Shown: positions 11,701-23,161, numbered from the stretch's first letter. The stretch: 64,000 nt of DNA from Powellomyces hirtus (GCA_025526995.1 JAHLKG010000011.1:496001-560000), one strand, 5' to 3'. Numbers and translations are program-made. Notes: generated by a model from the sequence alone, not told the origin.

Positions 11701-13755
11701 AAAGTCGTAGTAGAGCTGGAGGACTCAGTGGAAGACGAAGCGTCAGACGAAGTGATAGTAGAGACAGAGGATTCAGTGGAAGGCGAAGCATCTGACGAAG
11801 TCGAAGCTTCAGTAGAGGTTGAAGCTGCAGCGGACGTGGACGAGCTGGTCTCGATGCTAGAAGTGTCTGAGGCGCTCGAGGTGGTGGACTCTGCAGTCGA
11901 GCTGGATGAGGTGATCTCGATGCTAGAAGTGGCTGAGGCGCTCGAGGTGGTGGACTCTGCAGTCGAGCTGGATGAGGTGATCTCGGCGCTGGATGTGCTA
12001 GCGGCGGTTGACTGTGCCGTCGAGCTGGAGGAGATTGCTTCGGCGCTGGAAGTGGCCGAAGTGCTAGCGGCGGTTGACTGTGCCGTCGAGCTGGAGGAGC
12101 TTGCTTCGGCGCTGGAAGTGGCCGAAGTGCTAGCGGCGGTTGACTGTGCCGTCGAGCTGGAGGAGCTTGCTTCAGCGCTGGAAGTGGCCGAAGTGCTAGC
12201 GGCGGTTGACTGTGCCGTCGAGCTGGAGGAGCTTGCTTCGGCGCTGGAAGGGGCCGAAGTGCTAGCGGCGGTTGACTGTGCCGTCGAGCTGGAGGAGCTT
12301 GCTTCAGCGCTGGAAGTGGCCGAAGTGCTAGCGGCGGTTGACTGTGTCGTCGAGCTGAAGGAGCTTGCTTCAGCGCTGGAAGTGGCCGAAGTGCTAGCGG
12401 CGGTTGACTGTGCCGTCGAGCTGGAGGAGCTTGCTTCGGCGCTGGAAGTGGCCGAAGTGGTCGGTTGTGCAATCGAACTAGCTGAAGTAGAGCTGACTGC
12501 GGCGCTGGAAGACGTGGTAGGCTCGGCATTGGTGGTCGTGATGGACGACGCAATTCCTGCAGAGGAAGCCGTTGAAGTAGTCAATTCGGCAGCTGAGGAA
12601 GATGACGTTGTACCAGCGGCAGCAGGGGATGAGGTGGTCGATTCGGCAGCTGAGGTGGACGAAGTTGCACCAGCGGCAGCAGTGGACGAGGCGCTCCCTT
12701 CGGCAGTAGACGAAGTGGTTAACCCGGCAGTGGCCGATGAAGCTTCAGAAGCAGAAGTGGACGAGCCGCTCGATGCGACGTTGGAAGACGAAGTGGTACC
12801 AGCGGAAGCAGTAGTCGCCCCGGGATCTGCCGTCGACGACGAGCCAGAGGACGCGGTGGACCCGTCATTGGAGGACGTAGAGTAGCTTGACGAGGTGGCA
12901 GCGTCACTGGCCGTGCCAGATTGAGTGGACGGCGCAGACCCTGCCGAGGCGGTTGAGTCGGTAGAAGCGGTGTTTCCCGAGACGGTGGAACCAGAAGAAA
13001 GGGAGTCAGATGAAGCGGAACCAGATTCTACACCGGCGCTGGTAGAGCTTGAAGATGCCGCAGGGGCGGGCGTGATGGAGGCCTGACCTCCAGCGACGGT
13101 GGTAGACGATCCGACGACGCCGGTGGCCGACGAGGACGGAGTAGCCGTAGCCACGGCCGGATAAGTGGTCACATTGTAAGTCACGCGAAGATTGACAACC
13201 ATGTTTCCGGATCCGACCTTGGCGTCTAATGCACCAAGGGGCGTAGCGAAAGGGACTTAGAAAAATGCACCAGATGATCTCAGACGGTTATGCTCAGACT
13301 TACCACCAGGAATGGTAATGATGCCTCCGCCGTAGTTACCAGCAGCAAGAGCCGCAAGCCCAGCCTCCGTAAGATTAACGGCAGATGACTTGTCAATGCT
13401 CCATCTGTCGCGAAACAAGCAAACACATCAGAATGAGAAGCACAATGGACTTGCACGAGAACAATTTCAAAATACTGACTTGTATTGAGCGTTAGCCGAA
13501 GAGCTAGCCGCGGCGGCAGGAAGATTTTTGGATCCACTCAATGAAATGGGTGCGCAAGTCGATCTTCGAGCGCAAAACAGATATAAGATAATTGTAAACC
13601 CAATTGTTTTGACACTGGCAACACAAGGATATGAGAATCACTTACGCAACGGTGGGACCGGCGATGTCAAAATCGCCGGTTGCCTGAGCAGCGGTCCAGC
13701 GCGCAAGACCCAAGAGTCCTACGGCTGCGACGCCAGGAAGATCAAACAAACGCAT
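8746..13755 (-). CDS. Large surface protein: signal peptide, Ser/Thr mucin-like stalk, PKD/REJ region, GPS-like motif, one membrane segment
   Basis: Six exons (13755-13646, 13536-13480, 13404-13304, 13255-11445, 11360-9838, 9763-8746) join in frame to 1539 residues. A short signal peptide (MRLFDLPGVAAVGLLGLARW) starts it. Residues about 120-590 are almost pure Ser/Thr/Ala with 22-residue tandem repeats, expected to be heavily O-mannosylated. A basic stretch with possible Kex2-like sites (LALRRR, LFRRAL) follows. Residues about 694-1200 show PKD/REJ-type beta modules, for example LDASASRDN followed by LTYSWTC. Residues 1428-1465 resemble a GPS motif (CxxW, GC, CxC). One membrane helix at about 1503-1527 precedes a short basic tail. 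The architecture recalls polycystin-1/REJ proteins without their channel-like membrane region. Adhesion or sensing at the cell surface is inferred. Confidence 0.8.
11990..12465 (-). repeat. 66-base tandem repeats encoding a Ser/Thr-rich 22-residue unit
   Basis: About seven near-identical 66-base units run head to tail inside the PKD/REJ gene. The encoded unit is mostly Ser, Thr and Ala with one Gln and one Glu, and copies differ by one or two substitutions (for example T to P, S to F). More degenerate copies continue to about 11700. Low divergence suggests recent expansion by slippage or unequal exchange, so length may vary between strains. Confidence 0.85.
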
Positions 13756-15105
13756 TTTTGATGGTCAGGGTATAGCAATCTACTGCGTTTATGCAGATGG
13801 CGAGGTTTGCAACGGGATGGAGGATGGGAGTTTGAGAGACGGGCAACTAAGACGATTCGAGTTGGTATGGCTGATGGTATCTCAAGGTATCTCAAAGGTA
13901 TACGAAAGAAGAAAGGTATAAAGCCCCGTCCAAGGTATATGGAGAATCGTCCGTTCAAATGTCACTGGAGGGAAGGAGTAGGGGAGGGGGGCAACCAGGC
14001 AGGGCGACTTTATATGCAAAATTCCCAATTGGAACTCCGTCTAGGCCGCGCACTGCGCGGGCCCGAGGGTCTTTGCAGCACACTTCACCCACCGTAGCCA
14101 TCAAAATCCTTACACGACCCTCAAATTTTACATATTTCCTGCACCATCCAATATTGCGGCGTTACCACACAATCTGACGTATATTTGTCATTCGAAAAAT
14201 TTTGCTTGCCAAGACCCCCCGCTCTCGCCAAACCTTAGCTAGTATTTGGTACAGGACAAAAAATTCGACTCGGGCCCTCAGACAACAATACCAAGAAGTG
14301 GTCTACCTAATGGGCTTTGCATGGATTATGTTTTCGGAGAAATTATGCTCATTATTTCACATGCGCCTTGCGGACTACGATGAGTGGTTTCGGACAGTTT
14401 TGTCGTTTTGATCACGGAAGATGCATGTCTCCTTGGCAGGGTTTGATCGGCCAAGGAAACGCCCCAATCTCCAATCTCATCAAGTGCAAATAGTTTCATC
14501 GTACTTATATCCATGCGTTCAAGCAACGGCCATAAGTCGTCCCTCCTTGTTTCCGGAGGGGCGCAACCCAGTGGAACGGGACCAAATATGCCACATTGCA
14601 GATCTGCATATCCGTTGTATTGGCGTGCTCCAAGATGCATGTGTTCTTGGCAAACTCATCTACGAAACGTCATACTCACCACAAATATTTATTAGCGGGC
14701 GGCTCCGTCTTTAACAACCGCCTTGCGCCGTGCCGTGCCCCAACGTTGTTTGTGCGGAGGCGCCATCGGAGTTAATCCCTCAAGTGCTTAGTCATCCCTC
14801 CGCCAACCCAGAACGCGGGTACGCGACTTCCCATAGTCACGCTTGGGACACGTCCATTTTCTTGAAGGATTGGCCAACATGAAGGCTGGCTGCTTCTGCC
14901 CGGAACATCAGAGATATTGTTGAGCGGTTTGAATTTCAGGAAGAGCGAAGCAAAACCTTTTGGCACAAGCCAGGCACTCATAACTCAGTATAGATGAGTT
15001 GTGATTCAAAATTTACATGAATAATGTTATAAAATATACCAAAATCTAAAAGGCCATGGGCTCCAGGGGAATCGGAAGATTAATGAGACATGAGTAAGAC
15101 CTGCT
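13756..15105. other. Intergenic region upstream of the PKD/REJ gene, unassigned open frames
   Basis: No gene is supported. A possible TATA element for the PKD/REJ gene (CTTTATACC on the minus strand) lies near 13913-13921. Open frames of 104 codons (14640-14326, minus) and 69 codons (14981-14772, minus) show no family features and no usable splice partners; they could be relics or chance. Confidence 0.4.
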
Positions 15106-18100
15106 TTAGTCATCAAAGTCAGAGAGTCCATCATGGCCCCATCCGCTGCCAACCTGAGTTGCATGAAGGTTTAAAAATCATCAGCATGGGACAAACGATC
15201 CACTATGAGATGATTGGCAAACAAATAACATACCACGTCATCAGTAACAACCTCCAGCATAGCTAAACGGCTGCTGGTTGGTGTCAAAAGCGGCGGAGTG
15301 GAAATGTTGGGTTGCGGAGATTGACCAAGCGCTGGTGATGCTTCTTGTGATGCTTTTGAGTGCATGTCAGCAAGGTGCTCAAGAACAAGCAGAGTTGGCG
15401 CCGGGATGGCCGGCTCCATGTCCCGGAAGTAGTCCATCTCTTCCGCGAGCTCCGGATCCTTCGACTTGGTTAGTGGCACACCGACAATGACGCTGAGACT
15501 CTGTTCTAGGGGCGCAGGCGAGCTGGTGTCCAGGGGAGACTCTGCTTGGTTGGTTTCATTCGATAGCGCACAATCCGTATGATTCGAGTCACATGTCACT
15601 GCGGACGCTGAACACTCTGTTTTGATTGATGTAACAAGGCTCTTCTTCCTTTCACGCTTGAGTCGAAGCTCAGCTTCTCTGGCCTCACGCTTCGCTTTTA
15701 ACTTTTCCAGTCGCATCTGTTTCTCCGCTTCTCTCTCCTCTTCTGCCTTCGGATCAGGGATTAGCGGAGGCGCAAACGCCTCTTGCTGCTCTTCAGATGC
15801 TGGAGACTCCACAAAGGGTTCTGGATGTAGCCGCTGCTCATCAGCCGCTTCAAACTCATCACTCCAGTGACCATCGTCCCATGTCGCTGATGGTACACCG
15901 CCGCCATAGAGATCGGCCGTGCTCGACTGTGCCGACAAGGCTGTGGGCTGTTCGCGATCTCGCACTACCGAACGAATTGGCGGTTGTGATAGAACCGCGG
16001 AGGACCGGGGTCCCGTTCGAGGAAACACAGTTCGTGTCCTCGAGAGACGGTCATAGACTTTCCGCAGCTTATTGGCAACGCTGGACTCATCTCGTTTGCG
16101 TGCGATTGTTGGCGCACGATCCATTGCGGCGGCGATGACCGTTATCACGTTCAGAACCGTTTGGGAGATCTGCCGTCTTACGTCCCTGCACCAAGGCACG
16201 AATGGCATGTCAGAACCTCACTAGTCAAAAGTGAAACGGGTGTGTAATGTTTTTACCGGTTGTCATCTTTGATGAACGGAGTTCCGAGATCAATGGTCCT
16301 AGCCTGCCAATGCATTGAAGAAGATTCTAGTGATCTGGTAGCATCGCCGACTAGCCTATTGCAGTAGAACTCGGTTTTCATAGTAGGTGGAAGCACTTTG
16401 AGGATGAGATGGAAGCATTTCAGAATGCTCGTGGTCAGATATCTCACGTCACTGGACGCCTGCCCAGAGAGTTGTCAGACTACTGTCAGGATCTTATGAG
16501 GAAGTGCCATACCTTATTTGTGCCTTCGGCTATACACAGGCTTTTCCACAAAGTCACTATGGCATCCAATATCATCCACTTTTGATCAAACGAGATGGTT
16601 TCCTGCACGCAAACGGACAGTGTGTGAGGGATGAGATGATTCTCCACGAGTAGTTGAGGCGTGTAGCGCCGATCAGTGCCTTCTGCATGGCTGCTGGTGG
16701 CAGGGCTCGGTTCCGTTGGGGCTGATCCCAGGGCAATGCTTTGACGCTTTGCTCGAACGGAGGCAACGCCCGCATCTTTGCTGTTTCCCCAATCACCGGC
16801 ACCCGGAAGGAGACCCATGCTGATGTTACGTTTTACGAGCGGTCGGGGGCCCTCCCCGGTGGGAGTCTTTGTCGGAGATGAAACGAGTTTTTTGCGAACG
16901 GCGCGTGGGATACCTGGCGGCCCAGCCGGGGGCCGGCCTTCTTGTAGTGTAGACTTGATGCCAAGTACCCCTCGCACCGGTGCCTCTTCTGTGGTCAGAT
17001 CGTTCATCAAGGCACCGGGCTTTGTTGATGACGTCGGATTTGGCATATCCAGACACAATCGGTTGGTTGCTTCCGTCAGTGCGCATAAAGAAAGCAGATA
17101 TATGGTGTCATCGGTTTCCTCAAGTCCTGCCATGAGCTCGGGAATAATCAGGTTCTGTAGAAGTGTGTGCTCCCACTGAAGAAGTTCATTGAGATAACTG
17201 CGCAACAAAAGACGTTAGCTTCAGCAGTCAATCAGACCTCAGCCAAGTGAACCGCAGCGTTTACCAGTTAAAAAGAGAGAGCATGATTATGCGCACGTTG
17301 TAGGTTCTTATGCGCAACATGGACTCAATGAACGGGAGGATGTGTTCATCATAGGCGAAGACAGGAAGGATGCCAACGTTCTGTAATTGCCCCTCCACGT
17401 GGGGAACAAAAAGCTGCTCGAAAAAGGCATCCACGCCGGGCTCCGAGGCAAATTCTTCGGACAGGATGAGGGGCAGAACGTATGAAGTCAAAGTCGGCAG
17501 TGAGAGAGATCGCAACTCTTCTGGAAGATGTCTATAACAATTTTCAGTCGATATTTTCGTCTTTGTCAATCATTGCGTGCGGAACAAACTCACTTGAACC
17601 GCATTCGTTTGACATGTGGATCGATGACTCTGATCTCCTTCAGAAACAGTTCAACAACGTTTATCAACACATTCTCCTCAAACCACGGACTCCGTAGCAC
17701 GTCCACAACTCGGGGCCTATCCTCTGGTATAGGTGCGATCAATCTGTCCGCAAGAAGCTGCAGCTCAAGCCAATCAAACCCATTGTGCTTCCCCTCCCTG
17801 GCTTCCGATGCTGTGACGAACGACGCGATTACAGATGAGATCAGCTTTCCGAGAGAGTAGACATCCCTCGCGTCTGGTTGAGTGCCCTCTTTTGGCGGAG
17901 CAGTGTCTTCCGGGGGAATAGCGTCTTCGGGGTAATGCTGATGAAGTTTAGGCAGGATTTCGGCAGCAGAGTCATCAAAACTAGTGGCATACTCCATTCC
18001 TCCCACAACCCATCGGTGATCTGCAGAGGATGGTGTCAATCACTAAAAGAGCGTTTCCACAGGCGAAGCCAACTCACCACTGTCAGTCACATAAATGGAA

Positions 18101-18633
18101 CTCATCTGAATGTTGTTATGTGAAAGCTCTTGACTGTGCAGGAAGTCGATTGTTTTCTACACATTCACCATGGTCAATTCGCGTCGAATATGCTGCTGAT
18201 TTAAGGGGATCGTGGCCCTTACTATCACGTTGTATAGTCCCACGCATATATCCTCTTCTGGGAGTGTGGCCAGCGTTTCCGACAGCGGGGTGACGGGTTC
18301 TGTCACCATAACTACCCCTTTGTCGTCGGCTTGACCATTAATAAACTTTATGATTCCAGGGTGGCGAATCGTTCTCAGGCGCTGAAGAAAAGCTGGTCAA
18401 GTGAAATCCCAGCAAACGTTTTCAAGATCGTCCGAAGTTTGTTTCACCTGCACTGCTTTGCCGAGAAGGTTCACATCGTCCGTGTCTTGTACTGACTTCT
18501 TATATGAGAACACCGTTACTGAAGAGTTCGTCGCTTTTGTGATTGCTCGCTGGACTGTGAATGCCGTCCCTTGTTTGTCCCATGTTGTTTGCACCGTATA
18601 ACCGGAGGTAAGTTTGCTCTCCGAAGCCCCCAT
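15106..18633 (-). CDS. SCY1-like pseudokinase with HEAT repeats, SCYL3/PACE1 type
   Basis: About ten exons encode a protein starting MGASESKL, whose Gly2 and Ser6 fit an N-myristoylation signal, as in vertebrate SCYL3. The kinase-like lobe (to about 17590) has LRTIRHPGIIKF and a catalytic loop decayed to LSHNNIQ, so the HRD aspartate is lost. GGMEYA stands in place of DFG, marking a pseudokinase. HEAT-like helices follow (LSLPTLTSYVLPLILSEEF; ILPFIESMLRIRTYNVRII). After these come a disordered basic region and an E/K/R-rich helix near 15760-15640. The last exon was found by splicing and ends GSGWGHDGLSDFDD, like the W/D-rich tails of SCYL proteins. SCYL proteins act in Golgi-ER trafficking and at membranes. 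Not every internal splice site was fixed. Confidence 0.8.
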
Positions 18634-19221
18634 AATGGCAATTCACGCGAGCGAGAAGTAAGCCAAAAAAAAACCCAAGTCAAACGTGCATCCAACGCCT
18701 GACGAAGAATCTAATCGACCTTTCAGTTGAGTTGTTTTTGCTGGGGTGGGGTTCACTGATCTACAAAACGGGTGCTGTGGTACTTTTTGCTGGGCTGCTG
18801 CGGCGGCCAAAGCAAGCGACGCGTCGGGAAAGCTCATCCTGATGCCGATAAGTGATAGCGGTAGATCAGGGGCATAGGTACTGTGATATAAACAAATAAA
18901 CTGCATGTACAATTATATCCTTATGGCTTTTTCTGCTGAGAAGAATTTGTGCAGCTCGATGAGCCCCCACGGGGTTCTGCACGAATACTGCAACATTGCT
19001 GCCGACAGACATACTATTTGTGAGGGACTCTGTGGCTGGGGTCAATATTCCAATTCGATGGATGAGATGGACAGGTATGAGTGCTGGCGCTATTTCCATG
19101 TGCGCCCCAGTGATGCGACCGTCAATAAACAGCTGAGCAGTCGTGGCGGGACATCCGTCGCTCAAGCGTTTACAAGTCTTTCTAGATAACGCAACAGCTG
19201 ACCAGAGGCAAGAAAGTCCAT
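18634..19221. other. Intergenic region upstream of the SCYL3-like gene
   Basis: This interval of about 590 bases lies between the SCYL3-like start and the 3' end of the GH18-like gene, both on the minus strand. It probably holds the SCYL promoter and the GH18-like 3' untranslated region. A 119-codon minus-strand open frame (19225-18866) has no recognisable features. Confidence 0.45.
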
Positions 19222-20798
19222 TCAACCATTGACAAGTAGAGCAACGACTGCTATGAGTATGATGGGGAACACGAGTCCCAGGAACGTGATCTTGTTCGCC
19301 TGCGCAGTGTTGTAAACATCTTCAAAGACCATAGTTGAGGCCGGTCGTCGTGTACGAGTGGTCGTAGCCGCTGCGGTAGATGAGGCGGATCCTGTCGCAT
19401 CAACAGCTCCCACTTGACCCGCTGCGGCAGTAACGGGCTCGTCAGAATTGGTAACAAGCCCAGGGATCAGCGTGTGTTTTTTTATCGTCACGGCATCGGC
19501 GCATAGCTTTGTAGGGTCGGCCTTGCCGCGTCCAGTCTCGGACACTGGTAGCGTCAACTGCTGTGTCAAAAGTGTGGAGTACACCACCCGTGGGTCATTA
19601 TTGCAGGGCCAATTCAGCACATCGAGGGAAACGTCTTGCAATGCGAACCCGCCAAACACCTTGCCGATTTCTTCCGTTCGAAATGTCTCCATTGCAATGG
19701 AAGTCCACAAATCACTGGGTGCAATATAGTCGCCGGCGGCTGCGTTTGCCCATTCTGGAACAAACCAGGACGGCAACCCTACTACGAGCTGGGTAGAGTT
19801 GTTCATGAATGTTGAAGTGAATTGCACCCATTGCTTGAGGGTGTCCCAGAACCCAATTTGGTTCCCGCCCCATCCGCAGCGAGCGGGAGATGACGTGAAG
19901 AATGGGATAAGGATGTCGAACATCTCTGGCACCATGTCCAGCGGAGCACGCGATGCCTGAGCGCCGGTTTGATAGGGGCCGAGAAGGAAGTCGGGATAGA
20001 TACACAAGGTTGAGCCTATTGCATCGGACCTATCAGTGATTTCGAAAGATAACAAAGAACCGGAACCTGGGCAGATTTCACAAGCATACCAGCAATGGTG
20101 TACTTTCTACCCGTATCCGCGTCCATCAGCTCTCTGAGCCTGCGAATCAGAGGAACGTAGAGATCGCCACGCGGATCATTATTCCTCACTTGGAAGTCCA
20201 CCCCATCAAGAATCGCCGAGATTCCGAACGGGCGATACTTTGATGATCCTCCGAGAAACACATTCCAGATGTTTTCCGCAGACTTCATAGCCTGCTGTTC
20301 GGTGGTCAGCATGTCCATCGGAGCTGTGTGAGTCGAAGCAAACGAGAGCTCACAAAGTCAGTAGGAGCTCAGCGAGTCGGTCTCCAGTACACCGCGCATC
20401 AACTCACCAATGGAGAGGATGATCTTGATCCCCATTTTCTGACAGTCTCTTATGTCCTGGGCCAGCTCCTTAGGGCAGTTCAACACATTGAAACCCCGCG
20501 GCGGATCGGGATACTCAGGAAACTTGTCGGTCGGCCACCTGCAATGCAAATCCAAATCCAGGCCTGGGAGACCAGTAGCGTCAAAATGCACCTTCATTGA
20601 GGAGATATGTATATGCGTATAGAGCGTCGTTGCACAGATGGATCCTAGAGAAGGCTCGTGTCGACTTTCGTCGCGCCATTGATTTTGCGCGAGATTCCGG
20701 CCCCAGTAACCAATGAGCACATAGCTGGATGCGCTGCGTGCTGATTGTGAGAAGAGAAGGAAGCGGAGGAGGCTGACACGAAGCCATTCAGAGAGCAT
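19222..20798 (-). CDS. GPI-anchored GH18-family protein with inactivated catalytic site (chitinase-like lectin candidate)
   Basis: Three exons (20798-20408, 20323-20090, 20015-19222) give 472 residues. The start MLSEWLRVSLLRFLLF forms a signal peptide, then SSYVLIGYWGRN opens a GH18 barrel. Class III-like landmarks follow (KIILSIG at strand 3; GFWDTLKQW later). The signature that reads DGFDLDVE in the active chitinase of this window reads DGVDFQVR here. D170 and D173 remain, but the third Asp is Q175 and the catalytic Glu is R177, so hydrolysis is not expected. The C-terminus has a Ser/Thr/Ala-rich stretch and a final hydrophobic tail (FLGLVFPIILIAVVALLVNG) typical of GPI attachment. A wall or membrane chitin-binding role is inferred by analogy with animal chi-lectins. 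The frame is intact, so it is not a pseudogene. Confidence 0.82.
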
Positions 20799-21988
20799 GT
20801 TTGCAGTTGATCGTATGAAGTTCCTCCAGTTCCTTCGTCGAGATACGCGCCACGTTCCGCCGCGACCTTCCCAGATCGACTCCGATCGGCTTTCGTCAGC
20901 AGACGTGGCTTGGGTTCTCCATAGAAACAAGCCGGATATAAAACGAGCGCACATGCCCATTGCGGCATGCACATTCCCTCAATCTTCCCACCTTCGAGAT
21001 GATGAGACAAATATCCACAAGGTAAACAAACATCTTTGATCATTTCCCTTTTCCCCTTGAGCGTGCGGCAGTTTGCGGACGGGACGTGTAGCCCAACCTG
21101 ATGAAAAAGCATATGGATGTCACAAAAGCGTCTTAGACCTTCGGGTCGTTGATTATGAACATTATGTCTGCCTTCCTACTGAACCTATACACAATGTCCG
21201 CGAACTGAGCCGCTACACAAACTCTCACTGCATGTGTTGAACCTCGTCTCTAACCGCATCTTTCTGCGTCAAAAGGTTTTTCGAACATTGTCAATGGCCG
21301 ATTGTGATTGCAACGTCGATAGTCTCAGCTGCGCGATGAAACCCCTCAAAGGCGGCAAAAAGTTTTTTGCACACCCTTTGACTGGTTTGCCCGACAGCAT
21401 GAGCAGTTGCGTCATCTTGTATGTCACCAATATTGGATGCTGCTGCTATGATGACATTGTTGATTACCGCAGGAGTGTTACTAGGAGCCGTTAATTCGGA
21501 GAACCCACCTGGTACCTCTTGTACAGGGGTAGAAAACAGCCTTTTCAGGCGCGTCTGAGCTCCATCCGTCATGTTTTGTATAGTCCGCTGCAGATGTTCA
21601 CCATATGTATGATTCAGGAAAGACCTATGGACTTGATTGCTCACACAGAATGTGGTTGTCTGTTGTCATCTCACGAAATACAAATAACATGCAGTCAATA
21701 CTGTCAATCCTGCGGGGACTGCACGTTCCACTACGCTCCAGTTCTATCATCAGTTGCGTGCATGAGCGTTGGGCTATTAGAAAGTCAGCTTGCTCGTGTG
21801 TGATCACCATCCGCATGTCATTGTAAAGTCATGCCATTCAGCTGGTCCTCTGAATGGGCCATGGCCATTAGCAAACAACGAGATCTCAACCGCGAGCTCA
21901 ATCACAATTCATTAAAGATTGTTGCAAGAGGAGGCTCATCGATTTGCGGGGGTGCAGTACTTATGGTATAATTACAATGAGAATGGGA
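20799..21988. other. Intergenic region with one possible small gene
   Basis: This 1.2 kb lies between the 5' end of the GH18-like gene and the 3' end of the NAA50-like gene. Apart from the weak candidate at 21291-21660 I see no gene, RNA or repeat. Confidence 0.45.
21291..21660 (-). CDS. Possible small unknown protein
   Basis: A minus-strand open frame of about 117 codons ends in TGA at 21291-21293. It encodes a soluble, mixed-composition product (for example VINNVIIAAASNIGDIQDDA), not low-complexity sequence. It has no good ATG at its 5' end, so a real gene would need an upstream exon. One candidate is the frame starting MRMVITHEQADFLIAQ at 21816, joined by an intron ending near 21667. No family is recognised. 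Confidence 0.25.
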
Positions 21989-23161
21989 TCAATCTTCCAT
22001 AGAATCTCTGGCAAACGCCCTCTGCAGGGCCCAAGCATCAGGGGGTAACACGCCCTTATTCTTCGAATAGTAGTCCTTCACATGTGCAACTTTGACAAAG
22101 CCATGACGCTGGTAGAAAGCCAGCGCCTGCGCATTCGTCGTCTGGACATGAAGGGCGAGTTCCTGAACCGAGTAGTCGTTCGCGACACTATCCATGATGC
22201 GGGTGAGGAGAGCCGAGCCGACATGGAGGCGACGGTAGGGGGACAGAACGCCGAGTGTCATGATATACACCCGGTTAGTTCCTGGGGTATGGCGCGGGTC
22301 GGCGGGAGGGTAGAGGGGTTCTTTGCGACAGCAGATGGCCCCGATGGGTTGAGAGTTGAGATACGCCATGCAGCTGAGGTGGTCTGGGTGGACGGTCAGG
22401 ACATCGCGGTAAAAGTTGTCGTTGTAAGAAACGGGGAAAACAACGCTGTTGAGGTGTTTGAGACGGATGATGTTGTGTTCGGTGATGGTGCGGTATTCAA
22501 TCATGCGGGTAGTGGTAGGAGACGTGTTTGTCCTGGTTATTGGGGTTGTCGTCGTCTGGGTATGCGTCCGCCCTGCTGCTGTTGTCGAGAAGGTGCCGTT
22601 CGTGGGTGAAGGCGGCACGGGAAGCGGGAGCTTTGATGTCGCTCCGGCTGAGTTGTAGCGATTCGATACGACGGGTTCATGCAGCGAGTTGGAACTTGCA
22701 ACCATCGTGTTAGAAGATAGATGTCCAGGAGCCGAGGAAGAGGCCGAAGAGGTACTGGATGGTGACACTGATGTAAATTTTCCACCCTCTCTTACCAACT
22801 CCGAGTTTCGTGATCCGCTGCCATTCAGCCATGCCAGGACCCCACCGACCGCAGGTCCGCCCTGTTTCGTGAACGATTCGTCAGGGACTCCAACATCCCG
22901 CCGCCGTGGTTTCCGGGCTGTGGAAAGCGCAGATGTGACCGACGCAGATTGCTGTACGGGGGGTCGTGGTTGCTTTTCGAAAAGAGAAGGCGAGGTTCGC
23001 TTTGGGAAAGAAAGGGTAGTCTGCAATGGCGCTTTCTTCCATATCCCAGACTGTGCTGTTGCTGGATGCGAGCCCGTCTTTGGAGTGGTGGTCGAATCGG
23101 GCGTGGTCGAAGAGTTCGTCGTGGCAGCAAGTTCGTGGGTGAGATTCGGGTGGGCAAGCAT
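21989..23161 (-). CDS. N-alpha-acetyltransferase 50 (NAA50/San)-like GNAT with long N-terminal extension
   Basis: This single exon encodes 390 residues. The last ~165 are a GNAT domain close to NAA50: VVFPVSYNDNFYRDVL, GAICCRKEPL, RVYIMTLGVLSPYRRLHVG, LALHVQTTNAQALAFYQRHGF and a YY pair. NAA50 acetylates N-terminal Met or Lys side chains using acetyl-CoA, works with the NatA complex on ribosomes, and is needed for sister-chromatid cohesion in animals. The usual RRLGIG acetyl-CoA loop reads RRLHVG here, losing the first Gly. About 225 disordered Ser/Thr/Pro-rich residues precede the domain, including APLQTTLSFPKR, a loose PIP-box-like string. I chose ATG 23161; the frame stays open to 23446, but that part looks like 5' leader with a TATA element at 23254-23263. 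Confidence 0.82.
   Translation of the reverse strand: MLAHPNLTHELAATTNSSTTPDSTTTPKTGSHPATAQSGIWKKAPLQTTLSFPKRTSPSLFEKQPRPPVQQSASVTSALSTARKPRRRDVGVPDESFTKQGGPAVGGVLAWLNGSGSRNSELVREGGKFTSVSPSSTSSASSSAPGHLSSNTMVASSNSLHEPVVSNRYNSAGATSKLPLPVPPSPTNGTFSTTAAGRTHTQTTTTPITRTNTSPTTTRMIEYRTITEHNIIRLKHLNSVVFPVSYNDNFYRDVLTVHPDHLSCMAYLNSQPIGAICCRKEPLYPPADPRHTPGTNRVYIMTLGVLSPYRRLHVGSALLTRIMDSVANDYSVQELALHVQTTNAQALAFYQRHGFVKVAHVKDYYSKNKGVLPPDAWALQRAFARDSMED

Noticed and set aside
11476..12885. 469-codon plus-strand open frame rich in Glu, Val and Ala
   Set aside because: It is antisense to the Ser/Thr-rich repeats of the PKD/REJ gene. The 66-base repeat has no stop in this frame, so it stays open by chance; the minus-strand exon has a signal peptide and spliced domains.
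14326..14981. Minus-strand frames of 104 and 69 codons as a gene
   Set aside because: No family features, no shared splice sites and no start context; left as unassigned.
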